Below, piece by piece: positions 36,102 to 44,934 of a stretch of DNA of 64,000 nt. The stretch lies in the NCBI GenBank assembly GCA_963711095.1, contig CAVQCX010000006.1, forward strand, positions 1 to 64,000, given 5' to 3'. Positions within the stretch are counted from its first letter, which is position 1, and every line of letters starts with the position of its first letter. The notes under the pieces were generated by a model. It ran no database searches. It had not been told where the DNA came from and was given only the letters and a program-made list of their open reading frames with translations. Position numbers and translations under genes: made by a program. Origin of the DNA: CAVQCX01 sp963711095. GTDB taxonomy: Bacteria; Pseudomonadota; Gammaproteobacteria; Chromatiales; Chromatiaceae.

Positions 36102-37382
36102 ATGCACATCCTCTTTCTGACCGACAACTTCCCGCCCGAGGTCAATGCGCCGGCCTCGCGCACCTTCGAGCACTGCCGGGAGTGGGTACGTGCAGGGCAC
36201 CGGGTGACGGTGCTGACCTGTGCGCCCAACTTTCCCAAAGGGCGGGTGTTCGAGGGCTATCGCAACCGGCTGTGGCAGGGCGAGGAAATGGAGGGAATCC
36301 GGGTCATCCGGGTATGGAGCTACATCACGGCCAACGAGGGCTTCGCCAAGCGTATCCTTGACTACCTCAGCTATATGCTCAGCGCTATCTTGGCGGGGCC
36401 TTTCGTGCGCCGGGTCGACATCGTGGTGGGGACTTCGCCGCAATTCTTCACTGCATGCGCCGCCTGGGTGGTGGCCGGGTACAAGCGCCGCCCTTTCGTC
36501 TTCGAGCTGCGCGACCTCTGGCCGGAGTCCATCAAGGCGGTGGGGGCGATGAAGGATTCCTTCGCCATCCGCATGCTGGAGCGCCTGGAGCTGTTTCTCT
36601 ACCGTCGCTCCGCCGGGGTGATCTCGGTGACGAATGCGTTCCGGCGCAACCTGATCGAGCGGGGCATAGATGCGAAGAAGGTCGCCGTCATCACCAATGG
36701 TGTGGACATCTCGCGCTTCCGGCCCCGGCCGAAGGATGCGGACTTGCTAAAGAAGTATGGGCTGGAGGGGAAGTTCGTCGGCGGCTACATCGGCACGCAC
36801 GGCATGGCCCACGCCCTGAAGACCCTGCTGGACGCCGCCGAAAGGCTGCGCAAGCTGCCGGAGGGGGACCGGTTCCGCATCCTGCTGCTGGGTGACGGCG
36901 CCTCGAAACCGGCCTTGGTGGAACGGGCAAGGGCAATGGGACTCGACAACGTGATCTTTATTGATTCGGTGCCTAAGGAGGAGGTGGCGCGCCACTGGTC
37001 GCTGCTGGACGTCTCCATCATCCACCTGAAGAAGACGCCGCTCTTTACCACCGTTATTCCCTCGAAACTGTTCGAGTGTATGGGCATGGGCATCCCCGTG
37101 CTGCATGGCGTAGCCGGGGAGTCGGCGGAGATCGTCGAGCATGAAGGGGTGGGGCTCACCTTCGAGCCGGAGAACCCCGGTGCCCTGTGCGACGGCATGC
37201 TGCGCCTGGCCGAGGACAGGACCCTCTATGAGAAACTGCGGACAAATTGTCTCGCGGCGGCGAGCCACTACGACCGTTCGACCAAGGCGCGGGCAATGCT
37301 TGCTCTGCTGGAGGGGATCGAGGGGCAGGGAGAGATGCCGGCGCCTGTCGGTGAGCACGCAGAACAGAAGGACTCATCATGA
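36102..37382 (+). CDS. GT4 family glycosyltransferase (WbuB-like)
   Basis: 426 residues, ATG one base after the heparinase stop. MHILFLTDNFPPEVNAPASR, RDLWPESIKAVGAMKDSF, VITNGVDISRFRPRPKDADL, FVGGYIGTHGMAHALKTLL and KLFECMGMGIPVLHGVAGES (the E-x7-E-like region) mark a WbuB-type group 1 enzyme, often an amino-sugar transferase. Four-base overlap with wecB suggests use of an N-acetylamino sugar such as one derived from UDP-ManNAc; that link is inference. Confidence 0.88.
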   Translation: MHILFLTDNFPPEVNAPASRTFEHCREWVRAGHRVTVLTCAPNFPKGRVFEGYRNRLWQGEEMEGIRVIRVWSYITANEGFAKRILDYLSYMLSAILAGPFVRRVDIVVGTSPQFFTACAAWVVAGYKRRPFVFELRDLWPESIKAVGAMKDSFAIRMLERLELFLYRRSAGVISVTNAFRRNLIERGIDAKKVAVITNGVDISRFRPRPKDADLLKKYGLEGKFVGGYIGTHGMAHALKTLLDAAERLRKLPEGDRFRILLLGDGASKPALVERARAMGLDNVIFIDSVPKEEVARHWSLLDVSIIHLKKTPLFTTVIPSKLFECMGMGIPVLHGVAGESAEIVEHEGVGLTFEPENPGALCDGMLRLAEDRTLYEKLRTNCLAAASHYDRSTKARAMLALLEGIEGQGEMPAPVGEHAEQKDSS

Positions 37383-38530
37383 AAGTCATCAATGTTGTGG
37401 GCGCACGGCCGAATTTCATGAAGATGGCGCCCATCATCGAGGCGATGAACCGCTATCCGGAGCAGTTCGACCACCTGCTGGTGCACACCGGTCAGCACTA
37501 CGACCAGCGCATGAGCAAGGCATTCTTCAATGATCTGGGTATGCCGAAGCCGGATATCGACCTCGAGGTGGGCTCGGGCAGCCACGCCGAGCAGACCGGA
37601 CGCATCATGATGGCCTTCGAGAAGGTCTGCGTGGAGCACCGCCCTGATCTTGTGATCGTGGTCGGGGACGTGAACTCCACCATGGCCTGCACCATCACCG
37701 CCAAGAAGCTGGGTGTCGACGTGGCCCACGTCGAGGCCGGGCTGCGCTCACGGGACATGGGCATGCCTGAGGAGATCAACCGGCTGTGCACGGACGTGCT
37801 TTGCGACTACCTGTTCACCACGGACCGGCTCGCCGATGAGAACCTCCGGCGGGAGGGCGTAGCCGAGCAGAAGATCCACTTCGTTGGCAATGTCATGATC
37901 GATACCCTGCTCAAGCACCGGGACATGGCCTCCCGGCTGCCCCTGGCCGAGCGGCTGGGGTTGAGCGCGAAGGGCTACGCAACCCTTACGCTGCACCGCC
38001 CTTCCAACGTGGACGATCCAGACGTCTTGCGAGGAATCTTTGAGGCCCTGGCGGAGATCGCCCGGACGCTCCCCGTTGTGTTCCCGATCCATCCCCGCAC
38101 GCGGAAGATGGCGGAGCGATTTGGTTTACGGCATTTCTTCAACGAGTCTGAAGACGTGGCGGGGCTTTGGCTGACCGAGCCCCTGGGTTATCTCGAGTTT
38201 CTAAGTCTGAACATGCACGCCAGGATGGTGCTCACGGACAGTGGTGGTCTCCAGGAAGAGACGACGGTCCTGGGGGTGCCGTGCATCACTCTTCGGCACA
38301 ATACGGAGAGGCCGATCACCTGCACGGACGGAACCAACCAGTTGGTGGGGAACGCAAAAGAGCGGATTCTTGAAGCCGCTCGCCGGGTGCTCGATGGCGA
38401 TGTAGCGGCCGGACGAGTGCCGGAGAAGTGGGATGGAAAGGCGGCCGAGCGGATTGTGCAGGTCTTGTTGGGAAGGAAGTATGATACGGGTGTGGCTTCG
38501 TTAGGGGCGTTGAATGCGGCCAGGGCGTGA
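37379..38530 (+). CDS. wecB: UDP-N-acetylglucosamine 2-epimerase (non-hydrolysing)
   Basis: 383 residues, standard length. MKVINVVGARPNFMKMAPII, HTGQHYDQRMSKAFFNDLGM, VHVEAGLRS-type VAHVEAGLRSRDMGMPEEIN, and the active-site DSGGLQEETTVLGVPCITLR with RHNTERPIT. The enzyme converts UDP-GlcNAc to UDP-ManNAc in the cytoplasm. It closes the block oxidoreductase, heparinase-like, GT4, wecB. The end of a second wecB copy survives at 60950-61054. Confidence 0.93.
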   Translation: MKVINVVGARPNFMKMAPIIEAMNRYPEQFDHLLVHTGQHYDQRMSKAFFNDLGMPKPDIDLEVGSGSHAEQTGRIMMAFEKVCVEHRPDLVIVVGDVNSTMACTITAKKLGVDVAHVEAGLRSRDMGMPEEINRLCTDVLCDYLFTTDRLADENLRREGVAEQKIHFVGNVMIDTLLKHRDMASRLPLAERLGLSAKGYATLTLHRPSNVDDPDVLRGIFEALAEIARTLPVVFPIHPRTRKMAERFGLRHFFNESEDVAGLWLTEPLGYLEFLSLNMHARMVLTDSGGLQEETTVLGVPCITLRHNTERPITCTDGTNQLVGNAKERILEAARRVLDGDVAAGRVPEKWDGKAAERIVQVLLGRKYDTGVASLGALNAARA

Positions 38531-38654
38531 GGCGGTAAGCCGCTGATGTTCTCGGCGGGTGATCGATTCCGTCTTTGGTGTTCCAGCTCGGGGCTTTGTC
38601 GTGCGGTGGATCGCTCGGTCGGCGCAGCGCCTGTGAAGGAGACTTATGCGAGCT

Positions 38655-38990
38655 CGAGGAGGCCGACGATGGCGCCTTGCTGCTGAAGGTGTTTCAGATC
38701 CGCGAGGACCAGCGCCCGCGGATTCCCGCTGTGACGCACGTGGACCGGTCCGGCCGTCTACAAACCGTGTACCGTCACACCCACCCCCGCATCCCCGTCA
38801 ACCCCCGCGATTACCGTCTCATCGAGGCCCTCCGGAAGCTGACCGGGGTGCCGATCCTCTCGAGAACTTCCTTTAGTCAGAACGAGCCTGTGGTGTGGCC
38901 ATGCAAGGAGGCGTTGGATTGCTTCCTGTGGGCCCGGCTGGCCCTGTTGGTGATGGGGGGCCGGGTGGTGAGGGGGGGACTCCTGAGGTA
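38655..38990 (+). pseudogene. Carbamoyltransferase 3' fragment (copy 4)
   Basis: Same fragment as at 14890: LEEADDGALLLKVFQIREDQ, AVTHVDRSGRLQTVYRHTHP, LIEALRKLTGVPILSRTSFS and ALDCFLWARLALLVMGG, readable through more than 110 codons. It has no start domain of its own. The fkbM tail present in the other three is absent here; sequence upstream is the wecB 3' flank. Confidence 0.75.
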
Positions 38991-38999
38991 AGGAGTCAG

Positions 39000-39475
39000 C
39001 CCCCTGGCCGATGGGGTTGTGGGGTTGGCTGGGAAAGGCTGGGTCGCCGAGAGGGCTCGCCTCCTACAGGGAACCCCGTGGGGGGATGGCTGTAGGAGGC
39101 CAGCCCCCTGGCCGATGGGGTTGGGGGGTTGGCTGGGAAAGGCTGGGTCGCCGAGAGGGCTCGCCTCCTACAGGAAATCCGGTGGGGGGATGGCTGTAGG
39201 AGGCCAGCCCCCTGGCCGATGGGGTTGTGGGGTTGGCTGGGAAAGGCTGGGTCGCCGAGAGGGCTCGCCTCCTACAGGGAATCCGGTGGGGGGATGGCTG
39301 TAGGAGGCCAGCCCCCTGGCCGATGGGGTTGTGGGGTTGGCTGGGAAAGGCTGGGTCGCCGAGAGGGCTCGCCTCCTACACGGAAATCCGGTGGGGGGTT
39401 GGGTGTAGGAGGCCAGCCCCCTGGCCGATGGGTTGTGGGGTTGGCTTCTGTGGGAGCGCCGCCCTCGGCGCGATC
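39000..39475. repeat. REP array, units of about 104 bp
   Basis: Four full units of the 15240-type array, same spacer GGTTGTGGGGTTGGCTGGG, followed by the same GTGGGAG-type REP pair. Confidence 0.85.
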
Positions 39476-39810
39476 GGGAGGATAAAGGGAAGCGGCTAGG
39501 CGCAAGTCGGTGTCGGAAGGTAGCTGGACGGAGTTGTCCCTGCGTGGGGGGCGACCGAGGTTTCGATCGTATCGCGGCGGGGGCGCCGCTCCCACAAGAG
39601 AGGCGGGTGCCAGGAGGTTGGCCGGTCTTGTGGGAGGCCAGCCCCTGGCCGAATGCTTGTCGTATCCGTGCTAGGGCGGCGCACCGATGGGTGATTGGGC
39701 GGGCGAGCTAGCGCGTGCCGCTCGTGGAAGCGTTGCGCCGAAACCGGCCTTGCATCTGGTGACTTTCTGTGCGGAACCGCGTTTGCGGGCCGAGGGCACG
39801 GCATGCTAAA

Positions 39811-39841
39811 GTTGAACAACTTATTGTACAGGTTTAGCATC
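39811..39841 (+). promoter_or_regulatory. yefM-yoeB operator, copy 2
   Basis: GTTGAACAAC and the TGTACA core (39825-39830), identical to copy 1. Either YefM protein could repress both operons. Confidence 0.55.
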
Positions 39842-40111
39842 ATGAAAGTCGTGACCTATTCTCATGCGCGCAATGCACTCAAGTCTGTGCTGGACGAGGT
39901 CGTACGCGATGCCGATGTTGCCATCATCAGCCGCCGGGATGCCGGGGGCGATGCCGTGGTGATGTCGCTGGATTACTACAACAGCTTGGTAGAAACCCTG
40001 CATCTGCTGTCGACACCAGCCAATGCCGAGGCGCTGGCGCGCGCCATCCGTCAAGACCAGGCGGGACAATCCCAGCCGCGGGCGCTGATCGATATCGACG
40101 ACGGCGGATGA
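39842..40111 (+). CDS. yefM: YefM-type antitoxin, copy 2
   Basis: Identical in sequence to the 16082 product (MKVVTYSHARNALKSVLDEV to IDIDDGG). As both antitoxins are equal, either can neutralise both toxins, making loss of one pair harmless. Confidence 0.88.
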   Translation: MKVVTYSHARNALKSVLDEVVRDADVAIISRRDAGGDAVVMSLDYYNSLVETLHLLSTPANAEALARAIRQDQAGQSQPRALIDIDDGG

Positions 40112-40374
40112 CGCGCGCCATCCGCTTCGTCCCGGACGCCTGGGAAGCCTACTTGTACTGGAAGCAACAGGACAAGAAGACGTTGAAGCGCATTAATGTG
40201 CTCATCAACGAGGCAGCACGCGATCCGTTCTACGGGATTGGCAAGCCCGAGTCCCTGCGCGGCAATCTGTCGGGTTATTGGTCGCGGCGCATCGATGACA
40301 CACATCGTTTGGTCTATCGCACCACGGACACCGACTTGGTGATCATCGCCTGCCGCTTTCACTACGATGTCTGA
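40108..40374 (+). CDS. yoeB: YoeB-type toxin, copy 2
   Basis: 88 residues, with AYLYWKQQDKKTL and HRLVYRTTDTDLV marking the only two differences from the 16348 product. Active-site residues and the C-terminal HYDV are kept, so it should be active. Confidence 0.9.
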   Translation: MTRAIRFVPDAWEAYLYWKQQDKKTLKRINVLINEAARDPFYGIGKPESLRGNLSGYWSRRIDDTHRLVYRTTDTDLVIIACRFHYDV

Positions 40375-40412
40375 CTTGTCGATGAGCCTGAGACAACCGC
40401 CTGCAGTGTGAC

Positions 40413-40875
40413 CGGTAGGTGGGGTTCAATCGACGGTTTGGGCCGCAGGTGAAGAAGATCAAAGCGCTGCTGGAAGCGGTGAGTGGGCCCAAGGCGTTCG
40501 TAATGACGGTGAACGCGGGGGCTATCGTGTCGTCTCATTGGACGCAGGATCTGGCTGTCGGCGGCGGGCGAATTGTCGGGGAGGCCTGCCACTTCATTGA
40601 TCTGCTGCGGTTTCTAGCTGGGGCGGCCATAACCGGAGATAGCAAGAGCGGGATGGAATAGAGCGTCTGCGATACGGTGACTCTGCAGCTGACCTTCGCC
40701 GACGGGTCTATCGCGACGGTGCACTACTTCGCCAACGGCAGCAAGGCGTTTCCGAAAGAGCACCTCGAGGTATTCGCGGCTGGGCGGGCGCTGCAGTTGG
40801 ATAATTTCCGTAAGCTGCGCGGGTTCGGATGGCCGGGATTCAGGCGGATGAATCTATGGCGCCAGGACAAGGGGC
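40413..40875 (+). pseudogene. Two-domain oxidoreductase, C-domain fragment
   Basis: Begins at the right edge of the 1.76-kb repeat with VGFNRRFGPQVKKIKALLEA, then GPKAFVMTVNAGAIVSSHWT and VGGGRIVGEACHFIDLLRFL. A TAG at about 40659 and a short shift separate it from TLQLTFADGSIATVHYFANG and NFRKLRGFGWPGFRRMNLWR QDKGQ. This fragment lacks the internal REP array seen in the other copies and has no N-terminal half. Confidence 0.8.
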
Positions 40876-40877
40876 AG

Positions 40878-40965
40878 CTCGATGGCAGACCATTGAGAAT
40901 GGAGATTGCCGGTGAGCTTTATCATGTCACCGCTCCGAGTGACGGCCTAAAGGATGACTGCCGTG
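40878..40965 (+). pseudogene. RAYT 5' relic of a second sub-type
   Basis: DGRPLRMEIAGELYHVTAPS matches the start of RAYT proteins of the MARPLRIEIAG-type, different from the MPRLLRIEFPG type at 18090, 26240 and 42495. Nothing of the catalytic part remains. Confidence 0.6.
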
Positions 40966-41288
40966 GCGGTACGTATCGCGAAGGCTTTCTAACCCCAATA
41001 TCTCACGCAAAGCGGCAAAGAGCGCCAAGTTGTTGATAGTCCCAGGCCATGACCGTTCCGACCGGCGTCCGCTGTATCCGAAGCCCAAGGTATGATAACT
41101 GAAAGTAACTTACTGTTTTCTTTGCGTCTTGGTGCGAGGATTTGAGAATTCATCCGGCTAAAGCCGCTCCATGAGGGCTGCCGACGCTTCAGTTGGCGAT
41201 TCCCGGCCTACTGTCTAATTGCAAATTGCTGAGGGAGCTCGACTCCGCTCGCTGTCGGGAAACCCGCGCTCTGGCCGAGTGAGGGCCA
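40966..41288. other. Intergenic, no gene seen
   Basis: Lower GC than its surroundings. It contains CTCACGCAAAGCGGCAAAGAG and, inverted, TTTCTTTGCGTCTTGGTGCG about 110 bases on: a degenerate ACGCAAAG-type inverted repeat, probably a miniature element relic. Confidence 0.45.
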
Positions 41289-41690
41289 CTACTGCCGCGC
41301 ATCCTGTCTCGGCATGTCCGCCTGCCAGTCGAGGATTTGCTGGTCGGCGGTCACCAGCATCGCACTCTCATGCAGGGCTGTAGCGATGATGAATCGGTCC
41401 GCGGGATCACGGTGCAGGCCTTGCAGCTGGGCGGCATGAATCGCGATCCGCCCGTCGACAGGGATCTCGCGAACGCCTGCCTGAAGCAATTCGGCCCGCC
41501 AGACTTCGGTATCCACTGGGAGGCTTATGCGCCCCCGCTGGGTCAGCATGGCGGCTTCCCAAATGCTTATCGCGCTGACGGCGACAGTATCGCCCCGCCA
41601 AGCCTGCTCGATGATTTGGCGCGCGCGTGGCCCGAGACTCGGGTCGTCCCGATCCATCCACAGCAGGGCGTGAGTGTCGAGGATGATCAT
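41289..41690 (-). CDS. PIN-domain toxin
   Basis: 133 residues: MIILDTHALLWMDRDDPSLG, VSAISIWEAAMLTQRGRISL, LQGLHRDPADRFIIATALHE and LVTADQQILDW. This is the large PIN subgroup with the LDTHALLW start; catalytic positions are intact. Four-base overlap with the antitoxin. Confidence 0.88.
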   Translation of the reverse strand: MIILDTHALLWMDRDDPSLGPRARQIIEQAWRGDTVAVSAISIWEAAMLTQRGRISLPVDTEVWRAELLQAGVREIPVDGRIAIHAAQLQGLHRDPADRFIIATALHESAMLVTADQQILDWQADMPRQDARQ

Positions 41691-41914
41691 TCCAAGGCGT
41701 TCCAGCGGTCTTCGATCGGGGCGATGATGTCAGCCTTCAATTCGAGCTTGGCATGCAGGCCGAAGGGCGACTCGGCCCTGCCGCCGGAGTAGGGTCGAAG
41801 CTCCGCGACGGGCTTCCCGTTCTTGGTAACGACGAGGGTTTCCCCCGTCTTTGCCACGTCGTCCATCAGAGCTAGACATCTGGCTTTGAATTCGGATGCC
41901 GGGATGGTGTGCAC
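41687..41914 (-). CDS. Phd/YefM antitoxin
   Basis: 75 residues: MHTIPASEFKARCLALMDDV, TGETLVVTKNGKPVAELRPY and a C-terminal helix KADIIAPIEDRWNALE. The region just upstream (41915-41980) has repeated TATGGTCA motifs that may be the operator. Confidence 0.86.
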   Translation of the reverse strand: MHTIPASEFKARCLALMDDVAKTGETLVVTKNGKPVAELRPYSGGRAESPFGLHAKLELKADIIAPIEDRWNALE

Positions 41915-42089
41915 GGTCGCCTCGCTGGGATATGGTCATTTGGGTGGCTATGGTCAGCAAACTAGTCACCAGGTTGGGTGCTGTCAAGAGCACCGCCGTT
42001 CACGCCTTGCGTTTTGCCTTGGGCGCCCTCGCGGGCGCCGACCGATCGTCCTGGACGACCGCGCGCCCACAGCCTGTTAAGACAGGCCG

Positions 42090-42290
42090 ACGGATCTTAT
42101 ACAGCTGGAGCCGGACCCAGAGCGGCGGCTCAAGTACCTGGACTTCATCGACATCTACGCCGGGCTTGATGATGACAAACAGCGATATCGCCGGGAGTAC
42201 CCGGAGGAGGCAGAGCAGATGAGCAGCTTTGCGGAGAGGTTTCGCGAAGAGGGGCTGCAGCAGGGGGAAGCGTTGGTCCTGATGCGTGAG
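42090..42290 (+). pseudogene. Rpn-family nuclease, C-terminal fragment
   Basis: LEPDPERRLKYLDFIDIYAG then LDDDKQRYRREYPEEAEQMS and FAERFREEGLQQGEALVLM equals the 10330-10520 part of the full Rpn gene. It has neither nuclease core nor the DUF4351 end. It stops against the PIN fragment on the other strand. Confidence 0.75.
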
Positions 42291-42295
42291 CAGGG

Positions 42296-42440
42296 TTATG
42301 GCAGGAAGTCGGAGAGCCTGTCCCCGCTGCGCAGGTTGTCGATCTCGGCGAAGTGCCGGTCGCCGGTGTAGACGGCGTAGCCGTGCTCCAGCGCGGTAGC
42401 GGCGATCCACAGGTCATTGGTCGGGATGGGTGTGCCCTTA
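42296..42440 (-). pseudogene. PIN toxin C-terminal fragment
   Basis: IPTNDLWIAATALEHGYAVY then TGDRHFAEIDNLRSGDRLSD carries the last PIN motifs (NDLWIAA, TGDRHF). The N-terminal half is missing; the break is where the RAYT/asparagine-synthase composite starts. A related fragment is at 57275. Confidence 0.75.
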
Positions 42441-42730
42441 GTGCGCGCGGGGTCAAGCCTTGTCTTTTGCCCACTCCGTGCGTAGCGTTCCGCCATGCTC
42501 CGCCTACTGCGCATCGAATTCCCCGGCGCCGTCTATCACGTCACCTCCCGTGGTGACTGGCGCTTGGCGATGTGTTGTCCGTGGAGCGTCTGAATCAGCG
42601 CGGGCTCCTCGGCCCGGCGGCGGTGCAACGCCTGGTCACCGCCAACGATGCCGGCAAGGTGGATGCTCAGCTAGCTACACCCTACTGTCATTGTCGCGCA
42701 TCGAGCTTTGGTGTGGGGCGGTTGTTGATG
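42440..42730 (+). pseudogene. RAYT 5' relic joined to asparagine-synthase 3' relic (copy 2)
   Basis: Same composite as 26194-26470 with few differences (IEFPGAVYHVTSRG; LNQRGLLGPAAVQRL). The shared junction shows that RAYT-asparagine-synthase joining happened once and was then copied. Confidence 0.6.
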
Positions 42731-43021
42731 CAATGTGGGGAGTGAGTGGGCTGGACTGCCACGGACTTTTGGCCCTTATAGGATGAGGGGCTTGGGTGCT
42801 TACCGAAGCCGCTGAAGATTGCGATTGCCGATTACAGAATGGGGGCAAGGGGCAAGGGGTGAAGTGGACCCCGCTGGCCCTGTTGGTGATGGGGATCTGG
42901 GTGGTGAGGGGCGTGGCCTCCTGAGGTAGGGGGCTAGCCACCTGGCAGGGCTGATTCGTTCTGGATACATACCTGCTTGGCATTCAACCAGATACCCGTC
43001 ATTCCGACCAGGTAACCGGAG
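42731..43021. other. Intergenic patchwork
   Basis: Dispersed GGAGTGAGTGGGCT repeat (42735-42785), two heptamers (42841-42860), then a carbamoyltransferase-fragment tail (CTGGCCCTGTTGGTGATGGG near 42877) matching 9120-9190. No intact gene. Confidence 0.6.
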
Positions 43022-43096
43022 AAGTAGCACATGGACGTGCTGTTTACGGAGCTAAGGACGCAGAAGTAGCACACGGACGTGCTGTTTACGGAGCTG
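43021..43096 (+). repeat. Two 42-bp tandem units
   Basis: GAAGTAGCACAYGGACGTGC followed by TGTTTACGGAGCT occurs twice. The second copy supplies a GTG that opens the next frame. Each unit has a small AGCAC/GTGCT hairpin. Confidence 0.6.
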
Positions 43097-43537
43097 ATCG
43101 AGGATGACGAGGAGCTGCGCGCGCGTGCCCCGGCGCTATGGCGGACGGTGCAGACGGCGGCGGTGTCGCGCGAGGTACGTGAGGTGCTGGCGCAGGTCTT
43201 GGAGTTTTGGTTTTTCGAGCGGTTTCGCGGGCTCACTGCGAAGGAGATCTGGGCGATGTTGAATCTCGTGACACCTATCCAAGAGACGCGGGCCTATCAG
43301 TCGATCTTTGCCGAAGGCGAGGCCAAAGGCAAGGTCGAGGGCAAGGTCGAGGGCAAGGTCGAGGGCAAGGCCAGCACCCTGAAACGCCAATTGACGCGTC
43401 GTTTCGGTGCCTTGCCCGGGTGGGCAGAGCGGCGCATTGACGCGGCGCCGGTCGAGCAACTGGATGCCTGGCTCGACGGCATTTTCGATGCCGAGGGTGT
43501 GGCGGCCCTGATTGGACCGGAAAGCGGATCCGCCTGA
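43079..43537 (+). pseudogene. DUF2887/DUF4351 protein, C-terminal half
   Basis: From GTG (in the tandem repeat) the frame reads VLFTELIEDDEELRARAPAL, then FWFFERFRGLTAKEIWAMLN and the DUF4351 tail to IGPESGSA. Linker is KVEGKVEGKVEGKAS. It corresponds to the last 145 residues of the 13820 gene. A short protein could be made, lacking the nuclease-like region. Confidence 0.7.
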
Positions 43538-43740
43538 GCCCGACACCAGGGCTGCTGGGTCGCCGGGGTATTCACCCGGTCCCGAACGTTGGGGAGCTGT
43601 GAGTCGAGCGCAGGGTGCGCTTGCAGCGCCGAAAAGGCGCCTGACTGGGCGCACGCCTTGGTAAACAAAGTGCGGCTGATCATCCGGCTCGCCAATGACC
43701 GGCTCGACCGGGAACGTGTATTGCGCTGACATCGAGATAT

Positions 43741-43962
43741 AGGTCTTTCCTCGCCTTTTTTGCGCGGCCCGATCTGGTCTGGGTGGAGCTGACCAAGGAT
43801 GTACTGAAGCTTGCGGCGATGATGCGCGTCCGCCACGGGCTGCGTACATCCGACGCCTTGCTGGCCGCGACCTGCCTGCAGCTGGGCGCCGGCCATCTGT
43901 TCCTCACCGGAGACAAGGCGTTCAAGCGGGTGGCCGGCTTGAAGGTGAAAGTCCTCGGCTGA
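43741..43962 (+). pseudogene. PIN toxin C-terminal fragment
   Basis: FLAFFARPDLVWVELTKDVL, MMRVRHGLRTSDALLAATCL and LFLTGDKAFKRVAGLKVKVL are the second half of a PIN protein with the SDALLAA and TGDKAF motifs. No start half is seen; 43538-43740 before it is not recognisable. Confidence 0.7.
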
Positions 43963-44130
43963 GGCAGGCCCCCTGCCCTTCGGAGATCACCGCCAGTCGG
44001 TGCCGCAGGGGCTGTGCCGGTGCGGCTCATATGCGTGGGCCTCTGCGCGCGCTCGACCACGTCCTCTTCGATCACGTTTGACGGATGCACCCGTGGGTTG
44101 AGGTGGCATGGACCCCGTCGAGTTGAAAAT

Positions 44131-44167
44131 GTGACCACAATTTGTTCTGTGTCACGTATAATGTGGT
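44131..44167 (+). promoter_or_regulatory. Promoter/operator of the Phd/PIN pair
   Basis: TATAAT at 44157-44162 overlaps the right arm of an inverted repeat GACCACA (44132-44138) and TGTGGTC (44161-44167). Repressor bound to the arms would cover the -10 box. No good -35 at 17 bases was found. Confidence 0.6.
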
Positions 44168-44193
44168 CTCTTTGGCTTGCCAGGACAACCGTC

Positions 44194-44460
44194 ATGCAGG
44201 TCGCCATCCGTGAGCTGAAATCCAAGCTTTCTCGCCTGCTCGGCCTCGCCCAGGCCGGCGAAGTGATTGAGGTGACGTCTCACAATAAGCCGATCGCGCG
44301 TATCGTGGGAATTCCACCGGTCGTTGGCGCCGGCTTGCGGGGCTCGATCAGTTGCGGCGCGCTCTCGTGGACGGGCGGTAAGCCGCGTTTTGAGCCGCCG
44401 TTGAGCCTGCCCGCCCAAGGGACCCCTGTCAGCCAGTTGGTCTTGGAGGACCGGGGTTGA
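44194..44460 (+). CDS. Phd-type antitoxin
   Basis: 88 residues: MQVAIRELKSKLSRLLGLAQ, GEVIEVTSHNKPIARIVGIP and a tail with GGKPRFEPPLSLPAQG. ATG lies 27 bases after the right operator arm. Overlaps the toxin start by four bases. Confidence 0.86.
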   Translation: MQVAIRELKSKLSRLLGLAQAGEVIEVTSHNKPIARIVGIPPVVGAGLRGSISCGALSWTGGKPRFEPPLSLPAQGTPVSQLVLEDRG

Positions 44461-44888
44461 TCCTGTTTTGTGATACGTCCGCTTTGCTCAAGTTGTACAT
44501 CCGGGAGGAGTTCACCGATGCCGTGGTCGCCGCAGCGGGCGCGGTCGAGGTGGTTGCGGTTTGTCGCATCGCTTGGGCCGAAGCGATGGCCGCGCTGGCG
44601 CGGAGGGCTCGCGAGTGCCCGGCGGATGCCGGCGTGATAGATCAGGTCCGCGAGCGTCTGCGACGCGACTGGGCGGACTACGCGATCGTAGAGATCACCC
44701 AGTCGCTGGTGGAGCTGGCGGGTGACTACGCCGATACCTTTGCGCTGCGGGGCTACGACAGCGTGCAGCTTGCTGCAGCGCGAGGCCTGCAGGAGGCAGG
44801 CAGCGAGCCGGTTCAGTTCGCCTGTTTTGACGCGCGTCTGCGCAAAGCCGCCAAGGTGCTGGGTTTGCTGGCGATTGATGAGCCCTGA
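44457..44888 (+). CDS. PIN-domain toxin
   Basis: 143 residues from TTG overlapping the antitoxin stop: LILFCDTSALLKLYIREEFT, VCRIAWAEAMAALARRAREC, ALRGYDSVQLAAARGLQEAG and FACFDARLRKAAKVLGL. All acidic PIN positions are present (CDTS, WAEAM, YDSVQL, FDARL). A weak start may keep toxin below antitoxin level. Confidence 0.87.
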   Translation: MILFCDTSALLKLYIREEFTDAVVAAAGAVEVVAVCRIAWAEAMAALARRARECPADAGVIDQVRERLRRDWADYAIVEITQSLVELAGDYADTFALRGYDSVQLAAARGLQEAGSEPVQFACFDARLRKAAKVLGLLAIDEP

Positions 44889-44934
44889 TTCTGGCCGGGC
44901 CTCATGCGTGGATTGTTACGGATCGGATGATCGC

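Larger units (their letters stand above)
38650..40412. repeat. 1.76-kb direct repeat of 14890-16652
   Basis: The segment from the carbamoyltransferase fragment through the REP array and yefM-yoeB to CTGCAGTGTGACC recurs at a constant offset of 23,760 bases over its right part. In yoeB only two base differences are visible. The right edge is sharp: after CAGTGTGACC the two sequences are unrelated. Confidence 0.88.
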
